A DNA stretch of 12,364 bases from RGIG5612 sp045604025 (GTDB lineage Bacteria; Bacillota; Clostridia; Lachnospirales; Lachnospiraceae). This document shows, one piece after another, positions 6,659 through 12,364 of the stretch (its first letter is position 1; each line of letters starts with the position of its first letter). Location of the stretch: the NCBI GenBank assembly GCA_045604025.1, contig JAZUNG010000127.1:1-12364 (forward strand). Direction: 5' to 3'. The translations under genes were made by a program, and so were the position numbers. The notes under the pieces are model-generated. The model worked only from the letters and a program-made list of their open reading frames with translations. It was not told where the DNA came from and searched no databases.

Positions 6659-6690
6659 AAAAAGGGCGTCCGTTTGAAGCGGACGCCCTT
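6659..6690 (-). terminator. Rho-independent terminator of gdhA (minus strand)
   Basis: An 11-bp perfect stem (AAGGGCGTCCG at 6662-6672 with CGGACGCCCTT at 6680-6690) has a 7-base loop. On the minus strand it is followed by TTTTT then ATCTGC, the orientation expected for gdhA. On the plus strand the hairpin is followed by AAAG, so it is a poor terminator for the flotillin gene, although the hairpin could still stabilise that transcript's end. Confidence 0.85.
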
Positions 6691-6722
6691 AAAGATTGCT
6701 TAAAAACTATACTGGCAATGAT

Positions 6723-8072
6723 TTAGTAGGAGATTCCCTGCCACAGCATTGCATTTGCAACCTTCAGGAAACCTGCAACGTTTGCACCAACCTGGTAGTT
6801 GCCTGGCTGACCAACCTCTTCTGCTGCGCTCTTGCAGGACTCGAAGATGCTGACCATGATGCCATGCAGCTTCTCATCAACCTCCTGGGCTGACCAGTAG
6901 ATCCTCTCACTGTTCTGAGTCATCTCAAGACCACTTGTTGCAACACCGCCGGCATTTGCAGCCTTGGCAGGACCGAAAGGAATGTTTGCAGCGTGGAATA
7001 CAGAGATAGCTTCGCTGGTTGAAGGCATGTTGGCACCCTCGCATACGCACTTGACACCGTTAGCGACCAGGATCTTGGCGCTCTCTTCATCGATCTCGTT
7101 CTGAGTTGCGCAGGGAAGAGCGATATCGCAGGGGATAGTCCAGATGCCCTTGCAGCCCTCTGTGTAGGTGGCATTTGCATGATCTTCAACATACTCTTTG
7201 ATACGTGCACGGCGAACTTCCTTGATCTCCTTGACAGCATCCAGATCGATCCCGTCGGGATCGTAGATGTAGCCGTTGGAGTCGCACATTGCAACAACCT
7301 TTGCTCCGAACTGCTGAGCCTTCTCGCATGCATAGATGGCAACGTTTCCTGAACCGGATACGATCACGGTGCTGCCGTCAAATGTCAGACCGTTGTCCTT
7401 CAGGACTTCGTTTGCGAAATAGCACAGACCATAGCCGGTAGCCTGGGTCCTGATCAGTGATCCGCCTGCGCCTACCAGTTTGCCTGTCAGAACGCCGGTG
7501 AACTCATTGCGCAGTCTCTTGTACTGTCCGAACAGATAGCCAACCTCACGTCCGCCTACACCGATATCACCGGCAGGAACGTCTGTGTCAGCTCCGATAT
7601 GCTTCTCAAGCTCTGTCATGAAGCTCTGGCAGAATGCCATAACCTCTCTGTCTGACTTGCCCTTGGGATCGAAGTCAGAACCGCCCTTGCCGCCACCCAT
7701 AGGAAGGGTAGTAAGGGAATTCTTAAAGATCTGCTCGAATCCGAGGAACTTGAGGATGGACAGGTTTACTGAAGGATGGAAACGAAGTCCTCCCTTGTAA
7801 GGTCCGATAGCAGAGTTGAACTGTACTCTGTATCCGCGGTTTACCTGAACCTTGCCATTGTCATCAATCCATGGAACACGGAACATGATGACTCTCTCGG
7901 GCTCAACGAGTCTTTCGAAAAGAGCAGCCTCTTCATATTCGGGATGCATCTCAACAACAGGCTGAAGAGTCTCGAAGATCTCTTCTACTGCCTGCAGAAA
8001 TTCAGGCTCGTTTGCGCATCTGGTCTCAAGTCCTTCATAGACTCTCTTAAGATAACTGTTTGTTATTGCCAT
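6723..8072 (-). CDS. gdhA: Glutamate dehydrogenase, hexameric class
   Basis: Catalyses reversible reductive amination of 2-oxoglutarate with ammonium to glutamate, a main entry point for nitrogen in anaerobes. The 449-residue length matches the small hexameric class typified by Clostridium symbiosum. Substrate-site motifs are present: Lys93 in PYKGGLRFHP, Lys117 in IFKNSLTTLP, Lys129 in PMGGGKGGSDFDP and Asp169 in PAGDIGVGGRE, each offset by four from the C. symbiosum numbering. The dinucleotide fold has GSGNVA at residues 240-245. The strand after it ends CDSNG, more like NADP-type enzymes, so NADPH use is likely but inferred. GAGGAGG about 10 bases upstream of the ATG on the minus strand supports the start. 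The gene stands alone: it has its own terminator, converges on the flotillin gene and diverges from plsX. Confidence 0.96.
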   Translation of the reverse strand: MAITNSYLKRVYEGLETRCANEPEFLQAVEEIFETLQPVVEMHPEYEEAALFERLVEPERVIMFRVPWIDDNGKVQVNRGYRVQFNSAIGPYKGGLRFHPSVNLSILKFLGFEQIFKNSLTTLPMGGGKGGSDFDPKGKSDREVMAFCQSFMTELEKHIGADTDVPAGDIGVGGREVGYLFGQYKRLRNEFTGVLTGKLVGAGGSLIRTQATGYGLCYFANEVLKDNGLTFDGSTVIVSGSGNVAIYACEKAQQFGAKVVAMCDSNGYIYDPDGIDLDAVKEIKEVRRARIKEYVEDHANATYTEGCKGIWTIPCDIALPCATQNEIDEESAKILVANGVKCVCEGANMPSTSEAISVFHAANIPFGPAKAANAGGVATSGLEMTQNSERIYWSAQEVDEKLHGIMVSIFESCKSAAEEVGQPGNYQVGANVAGFLKVANAMLWQGISY

Positions 8073-8258
8073 AGTTTGTTAGCCTCCTCAATTATTATTA
8101 AAACTGGTCAAAATTGTATCATACGACCTGAAAAAATAAAACAAAAAAATTGAATAAAATACAAAAAAAATCTTAACTTTTTTTTAGTTGATTTGATGTT
8201 GTGTTTCTAGTAATATAGTCTGGATATATTATAAAAAAGGATGCCTGGAGGGTTTTAA
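8073..8258. other. Divergent gdhA/plsX control region, very A/T-rich
   Basis: This 186-base gap separates the starts of two divergent genes. The gdhA ribosome binding site is at 8083-8089 (read on the minus strand). Possible minus-strand -10 boxes are TATGAT (plus-strand 8118-8123) and TACAAT (8113-8118), without a convincing -35 box. Runs of A at 8131-8136, 8143-8149, 8156-8159 and 8163-8170 and of T at 8178-8185 are spaced roughly one helical turn apart in places, so the DNA may be curved or act as UP-type elements. No gene or riboswitch is recognised. Confidence 0.6.
8188..8216 (+). promoter_or_regulatory. Candidate promoter of plsX
   Basis: TTGATT at 8188-8193 and TAATAT at 8211-8216 are spaced 17 bases, each close to consensus. 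Initiation near 8223 leaves a leader of about 36 bases. An imperfect dyad, TTAACT (8173-8178) with AGTTGA (8186-8191) across seven T residues, overlaps the -35 box and could be an operator. Confidence 0.5.
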
Positions 8259-9287
8259 GTGGCAGAAAACAGAAAGACTATCGTAGCGCTGGATGCCATG
8301 GGCGGCGACTATGCACCTATGGAGACAGTCAAGGGAGCAGTCATGGCGGTCAATGATGATGATCAGATCGTCGTCAGACTGTTCGGTGATGAAGAAAAAG
8401 TAAACGCAGAGCTGAATAAATATACTTATGACAAGTCGCGCATCGAAGTAGTTCACTGCGCAAGCGTCATTGAAAACTGTGATCAGCCTACCAAGGCTAT
8501 ACGTTCCAAGAAGGATTCATCCATGGTGATGGGTCTGTATTCAGTCAGAAATCATGAAGCAGACGCATTCGTATCATGCGGCAACACCGGAGCTCTTCTG
8601 GTAGGAGGACAGATCCTGGTAGGACGTCTGGCAGGCATCGAAAGGCCTGCACTGGCATTTGTAGTTCCTTCTGTGAAGGGTCCAGTCATGCTGATCGACT
8701 GCGGAGCCAATGTGGATGCCAGACCGGCTATGCTGGTCCAGTTCGCCATGATGGCATCAGTCTATATGGAGAATCTGGTCGGAGTCAAAAACCCCAGAGT
8801 CGGTATCATCAATATCGGTGAGGAAGAAGAGAAGGGCAATGCCCTTGTTCAGGAGACCATTCCTCTTCTTAAAGAATGCAAGAGTATCAATTACGTCGGC
8901 AGCGTGGAAAGCCGCGGCATCACTGAGGGCAGAGCAGATGTAGTTGTATGCGACGCATTTGTGGGAAATATCATCCTGAAGATGTATGAAGGCGTAGCAG
9001 GTATACTGTTGAGTACCATCAGAAAGACCCTTATGTCCAATGCCAAGACCAAGATAGGCGCGCTGCTCATTAAGGACAAACTGAAAAAGTCCATGAAGAC
9101 ATTTTCTATCGAAGAGTACGGCGGAGCTCCGATGCTGGGCCTTCGGGCACTGGTCGTCAAGACACATGGCAGCTCCAAATGCGTGGAGATAAGGAACACC
9201 ATCCTCCAGTGCAGGACATTCGTTGAAAATGACGTAACCGGTCAGATAGCTGCCAATATTGCTCTTGAAGCACAGGAAGAAAATTAG
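8259..9287 (+). CDS. plsX: Phosphate acyltransferase PlsX
   Basis: Converts acyl-ACP to acyl phosphate, which the membrane enzyme PlsY uses to acylate glycerol-3-phosphate at the start of phospholipid synthesis; it is a peripheral membrane enzyme. The 342-residue length is standard. Family motifs are the N-terminal IVALDAMGGDYAP (residues 8-20), CGNTGALLVGG, GPVMLIDCGANVD, YVGSVESRGI and VVVCDAFVGNIILKMYEG. Translation starts at GTG (8259), supported by GGAGGG at 8247-8252 six bases upstream; an in-frame ATG at 8241 is cut off by a TAA at 8256. acpP follows 40 bases after the stop, fitting the conserved plsX-acpP order and a supply of acyl-ACP substrate. No FapR-type regulator gene is adjacent. 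Confidence 0.95.
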   Translation: MAENRKTIVALDAMGGDYAPMETVKGAVMAVNDDDQIVVRLFGDEEKVNAELNKYTYDKSRIEVVHCASVIENCDQPTKAIRSKKDSSMVMGLYSVRNHEADAFVSCGNTGALLVGGQILVGRLAGIERPALAFVVPSVKGPVMLIDCGANVDARPAMLVQFAMMASVYMENLVGVKNPRVGIINIGEEEEKGNALVQETIPLLKECKSINYVGSVESRGITEGRADVVVCDAFVGNIILKMYEGVAGILLSTIRKTLMSNAKTKIGALLIKDKLKKSMKTFSIEEYGGAPMLGLRALVVKTHGSSKCVEIRNTILQCRTFVENDVTGQIAANIALEAQEEN

Positions 9288-9293
9288 TATAAT
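9265..9293 (+). promoter_or_regulatory. Internal promoter for acpP at the end of plsX
   Basis: TTGAAG at 9265-9270 lies inside the last plsX codons, and a perfect TATAAT at 9288-9293 begins right after the plsX stop codon; the spacer is 17 bases. Initiation near 9300 would give acpP a leader of about 28 bases. It would allow ACP, an abundant protein, to be made in excess over PlsX. Confidence 0.6.
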
Positions 9294-9327
9294 CATTTCA
9301 ATAAATATTGATATTTAAGGAGATACC

Positions 9328-9561
9328 ATGGATTTCGAAAAATTAAAAGAGATCATAGCTTCTCAGTTAAATGTAAACATTGATAAGATCACTCCCGACG
9401 CCCTGTTTGAGGACGACCTCGGTGCAGATTCTCTGGATCTGCTGAATGTCGTTATGGCTGTTGAGGATGAGTTCGGTATCAGCATTTCAGACGAGAGTCT
9501 GGTCAATATCAGGACTGTTGAGGACGCTCTTGAAGCTATCAACAAGCTGATAAATGAGTAG
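9328..9561 (+). CDS. acpP: Acyl carrier protein
   Basis: Small acidic four-helix carrier of growing acyl chains in fatty acid and phospholipid synthesis, 77 residues. The DLGADSLDLLNVVMAVEDEFGI motif includes Ser35, the site for the 4'-phosphopantetheine arm. The motif carries LLNVVM where many ACPs have a variant of LDTVEL, a normal range of variation. AAGGAG at 9317-9322 is five bases before the ATG. The gene lies between plsX and rnc, the conserved Firmicute arrangement, and its last 8 bases overlap the start of rnc, implying translational coupling. Overlap and spacing indicate cotranscription with rnc and smc. Confidence 0.96.
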   Translation: MDFEKLKEIIASQLNVNIDKITPDALFEDDLGADSLDLLNVVMAVEDEFGISISDESLVNIRTVEDALEAINKLINE

Positions 9562-10246
9562 GCTGCTATCTGAGCTCGAGGAGATAATCGGTTATAGCTT
9601 CACCAATAAACAGCTGCTGGAAAACGCGCTTACTCATTCATCTTATCTGAATGAGAACAGGCAGAAGGGCCTTCAGGACAATGAAAGGCTTGAGTTTTTT
9701 GGCGACGCTATAATCGAATTCTATGTCAGCGAGTTTCTTTTTAATAGTTTCAGTGATTTCCCGGAAGGTGATCTGACAAAGACCAGGGCATCCATGGTCT
9801 GTGAAAGTGCTCTTGCAGCATGTGCCAAAGAGATCTGTCTGGGAGATTTTATTTTTATGGGCAGGGGAGAAGAGCTCACCGGAGGCAGAGAGCGCGCATC
9901 CATCACCTCGGATGCTTTCGAGGCGTTGGTTGCTGCCATACACATTGACTCCGAAGGAGCAGCCGTCCCTGCTTTCATTGATGCCCATCTTCTGAGGACC
10001 CTCAAGGATAAGCAGTTGTTCTTCGATGCCAAGACCAGGCTTCAGGAACTGATCCAGCAGGACAGCTCCAATGAACTCCACTATGACATGATCGAGGAGA
10101 GCGGCCCTGTTCATGACAGGACCTTTGTTGCTGCTGCCATCCTGAACGGACATGAGATAGGACGCGGAAGCGGCCATTCCAAGAAACTGGCTCAGCAGAA
10201 TGCGGCAATGGATGCGATCAGACATTTCAGACAGACTATCAGGTAG
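9554..10246 (+). CDS. rnc: Ribonuclease III
   Basis: Double-strand-specific endoribonuclease that processes rRNA precursors and structured mRNAs; it acts as a dimer with Mg2+. The 230-residue length is typical. The N-terminal catalytic domain has the NERLEFFGDA signature; Glu44, Glu47 and Asp51 there, with Asp120 and Glu123 in SDAFEAL, match the E. coli set Glu38, Glu41, Asp45, Asp114 and Glu117. The double-stranded RNA binding domain covers about residues 158-228 and ends with GHSKKLAQQNAAMDAI. The ATG at 9554 lies inside acpP, with an ATGAGTAG overlap of 8 bases and no strong Shine-Dalgarno, so its translation probably depends on ribosomes finishing acpP. smc begins four bases after the stop. 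Confidence 0.96.
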   Translation: MSRLLSELEEIIGYSFTNKQLLENALTHSSYLNENRQKGLQDNERLEFFGDAIIEFYVSEFLFNSFSDFPEGDLTKTRASMVCESALAACAKEICLGDFIFMGRGEELTGGRERASITSDAFEALVAAIHIDSEGAAVPAFIDAHLLRTLKDKQLFFDAKTRLQELIQQDSSNELHYDMIEESGPVHDRTFVAAAILNGHEIGRGSGHSKKLAQQNAAMDAIRHFRQTIR

Positions 10247-10250
10247 AAAA

Positions 10251-12364
10251 ATGTATTTAAAAAGTATCGAAATACACGGATTCAAATCATTTGCAAATAA
10301 GATCAGATTCGAGTTCCCGGATGGCATAACTGGTATCGTAGGTCCTAACGGCAGCGGAAAGAGCAATGTTGCGGATGCTGTCAGATGGGTTCTGGGAGAG
10401 CAGAAGGTCAAGCAGCTCAGGAGCTCCAAAATGGAGGACGTTATCTTTGCGGGAACCGCAGCCAGGAAACCGCAGAGCTATGCTTACGTTGCCATCACGC
10501 TGGACAATTCAGACCACAAGCTGCGTCTGGAGTTTGACGAGGTAACAGTATCCAGAAGAGTATACCGCTCTGGTGAGAGCGAATATATGCTGAACGGTTC
10601 AGTCTGCCGTCTGAGAGATATCCAGGAGCTGTTCTATGACACGGGTATCGGTAAAGAAGGATATTCCATCATCGGACAGGGCCAGATAGACAAGATCCTG
10701 CAGGGCAAGCCTGAAGAGAGAAGAGAGCTCTTTGACGAGGCCGCAGGTATCGTAAAATACAAGAAGAGAAAGACTATTGCCCTCAGAAAACTGGAAAACG
10801 AGAGACTGAACCTCACCAGGATCAATGATATCCTTAGCGAGCTGGGCAAGCAGGTAGGACCTCTGAAGAAACAGTCAGAGGCAGCCGCGAAGTTCCTGAC
10901 ATACAAGAACGAACAGAAGGAATATGATATCAACCTCTTCCTGATCGAAAACGGTGAGCTTCGTGCGAAGATCAGCGAATACGAAGAGAAGGGTAAGATA
11001 GCTTCAGATGAACTGGCTGAGTGTCAGGCTCAGTTTGAAGCTATGAAGGAAGAGTATGAAAAGGTCAGCTCAGAGCTCCTTTCCATCGACACCGAGATAG
11101 AGCAGATCAGGAACAGGATAGCTCAGGGCAATATCGTCAGAGAGAACCTGTCCGGGCAGATAAATGTATTAAATGAGCAGATTAATGCCGCCAGAGACGC
11201 GAAGGCGCATTATCTGGAGAGATTTGAGGCGCTGACTGCCAATATAGGCAGAACAACAGAAGAAAAGAACAGGCTGGAGAGAGAAAAGGCATCCAACCAG
11301 GAAGCCCTGACCAGGGTGATCGAGGCTGCAGGCAGACAGGACAGCGTAGTTCTGGATGTCCAGAACAGACATGAAGAGCTGCGTCTGGAGTCGGAAGAGC
11401 TCAAGGAGCAGCTCCTGGATCTGGTCAGACAGAATGGTGAGATCCATACCCGTATAGAGAGACTCAAGGTCATGAGCGAGCAGATGACCGACAGGCGTGC
11501 TGAGTTGGCTGAAAGCCTGGAGAAGTTCGCATCCGACCGTGACATGCAGGCGCAGGTAGTTGTCCAGCTGAAAGAAGAGTTCGAGGAGGCATCTGGGGAC
11601 GCAGCTGCCATCGAAAGTGAGATCCGCAGCAAAGAGGCATCACTGAAGGAAGCAGACGCGAAGATAGCTGAGGCTGAAAGAGACCTTGGAAGGACCAAGG
11701 AGGATCTGGCACGTGACAGTGCCAGACTGGAGTCCATCAGAAATATCACGGAGCGCTATGAGGGCTATGGCAATGCCATCCGTGAGATCATGAAGCTGAA
11801 GGAAAAGAACAAAGGCATTCATGGTGTAGTTGCGGATATCATCAGGACCCAGAAGAAGTATGAAGTAGCTATAGAGACCGCTCTGGGCGGCAGCATACAG
11901 AACGTTGTCACAGATACAGAATATACAGCGAAGAACGTTATCGAGTATCTCAAGACCAACAAGCTGGGCCGTGCTACATTCCTGCCCATCAAGGCTGTGA
12001 CCGGACGCGGTGAATTCAGAAATGAAGAGGTCCTGAAGGAGAAGGGCGTACTGGGTCTGGCCAGCTCCCTGGTTGACGTGGATGAACAGTACAGGGGCGT
12101 GGCCAATTATCTGCTGGGCAGGACCGTCGTGGTCGACACTATCGACAATGCGCTGCAGCTGGCCCGAAGATACAATTATTCCCTGATCATAGTCACTCTG
12201 GAAGGAGAACTCCTGAACAGAGGCGGCTCTATGACAGGCGGAGCATACAAGAACAAATCCAACCTGCTGGGAAGACGCAGGGGGGTCGATGGCCTGGAGA
12301 AGGGGATCGCCGAACACAAGAAGCGTCAGGAAGCTCTGAAAAAGCAGAGTGAGACTTATGGTGC
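10251..12364 (+). CDS. smc: Chromosome segregation protein SMC, N-terminal part (runs off the window)
   Basis: ATPase of the bacterial condensin-like complex (SMC-ScpA-ScpB) that compacts and separates chromosomes. The frame is open from the ATG at 10251 to the right edge, giving 704 residues, about 60% of a usual protein near 1,180. The head half has MYLKSIEIHGFKSFA followed by the Walker A motif GPNGSGKSN (residues 31-39) and a Q-loop region with GQGQIDKILQGKPEERRELF. A long coiled coil rich in Glu, Lys, Leu and Arg covers about residues 170-500. The hinge follows from about residue 500 (YEGYGNAI, then GIHGVVADII) to GGSMTGG near 660, after which the returning coil begins. The signature motif, Walker B and C-terminal head lie outside the window. 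It starts four bases after rnc with no clear ribosome binding site, consistent with coupled translation. Confidence 0.96.
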   Translation, partial: MYLKSIEIHGFKSFANKIRFEFPDGITGIVGPNGSGKSNVADAVRWVLGEQKVKQLRSSKMEDVIFAGTAARKPQSYAYVAITLDNSDHKLRLEFDEVTVSRRVYRSGESEYMLNGSVCRLRDIQELFYDTGIGKEGYSIIGQGQIDKILQGKPEERRELFDEAAGIVKYKKRKTIALRKLENERLNLTRINDILSELGKQVGPLKKQSEAAAKFLTYKNEQKEYDINLFLIENGELRAKISEYEEKGKIASDELAECQAQFEAMKEEYEKVSSELLSIDTEIEQIRNRIAQGNIVRENLSGQINVLNEQINAARDAKAHYLERFEALTANIGRTTEEKNRLEREKASNQEALTRVIEAAGRQDSVVLDVQNRHEELRLESEELKEQLLDLVRQNGEIHTRIERLKVMSEQMTDRRAELAESLEKFASDRDMQAQVVVQLKEEFEEASGDAAAIESEIRSKEASLKEADAKIAEAERDLGRTKEDLARDSARLESIRNITERYEGYGNAIREIMKLKEKNKGIHGVVADIIRTQKKYEVAIETALGGSIQNVVTDTEYTAKNVIEYLKTNKLGRATFLPIKAVTGRGEFRNEEVLKEKGVLGLASSLVDVDEQYRGVANYLLGRTVVVDTIDNALQLARRYNYSLIIVTLEGELLNRGGSMTGGAYKNKSNLLGRRRGVDGLEKGIAEHKKRQEALKKQSETYG

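Noticed and set aside
8241..8258. Five-codon upstream frame (MPGGF, stop) directly abutting the plsX GTG
   Set aside because: The only purine-rich run lies immediately against its ATG with no spacer, so it is unlikely to be translated; its GGAGGG is simply the plsX ribosome binding site.
9638..10429. 263-codon minus-strand open frame spanning rnc and the start of smc
   Set aside because: Both sense genes are conserved with intact active-site motifs. The antisense product has no recognisable domain and spans an obvious gene boundary.

Overview
The window looks like chromosomal core DNA from a Gram-positive anaerobe of the class Clostridia, most probably a Lachnospiraceae member. This rests on strong AGGAGG-type ribosome binding sites, sigma-A promoters close to TTGACA/TATAAT, mid-range base composition, an L32 protein of the MSICPKNK type with four zinc cysteines, a short hexameric glutamate dehydrogenase of the Clostridium symbiosum type, and the local gene order. 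The family assignment is an inference; no species is claimed. No tRNA, rRNA, CRISPR array, transposase or phage gene was seen.

Layout. Bases 1-317 hold the 3' end of a gene probably encoding the tRNA(Met) cytidine acetate ligase TmcAL. Next come pta and ackA (418-2641), an acetate/ATP operon 22 bases apart, with all the catalytic residues I could check in place. A 13-bp inverted repeat follows, with the consensus promoter of rpmF (ribosomal protein L32) threaded through it. rpmF ends at a textbook terminator. Then comes an accessory block: a lipoprotein with a duplicated C-terminal domain, a zinc-ribbon (DUF4428-like) cytosolic protein, a terminator, a flotillin-family membrane scaffold protein and, on the opposite strand, gdhA (glutamate dehydrogenase). 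The window closes with plsX-acpP-rnc-smc, a phospholipid/fatty acid, RNase III and chromosome condensation cluster. smc runs off the right edge.

How the genes work together. Pta and AckA turn acetyl-CoA into acetate and ATP. GdhA links 2-oxoglutarate and ammonium to glutamate. PlsX and ACP feed acyl chains into membrane phospholipids. RNase III and SMC act on RNA and the chromosome, and are grouped here mainly by conserved gene order. In many Firmicutes rpmF directly precedes plsX; here the accessory block separates them by about 5.3 kb, and the DUF177/YceD gene often found before rpmF is absent.

I found no clearly new biological system. The items most worth a second look are the promoter inside the ackA-rpmF hairpin, the lipoprotein/zinc-ribbon/flotillin neighbourhood with no NfeD partner, and a good internal promoter for acpP at the end of plsX.
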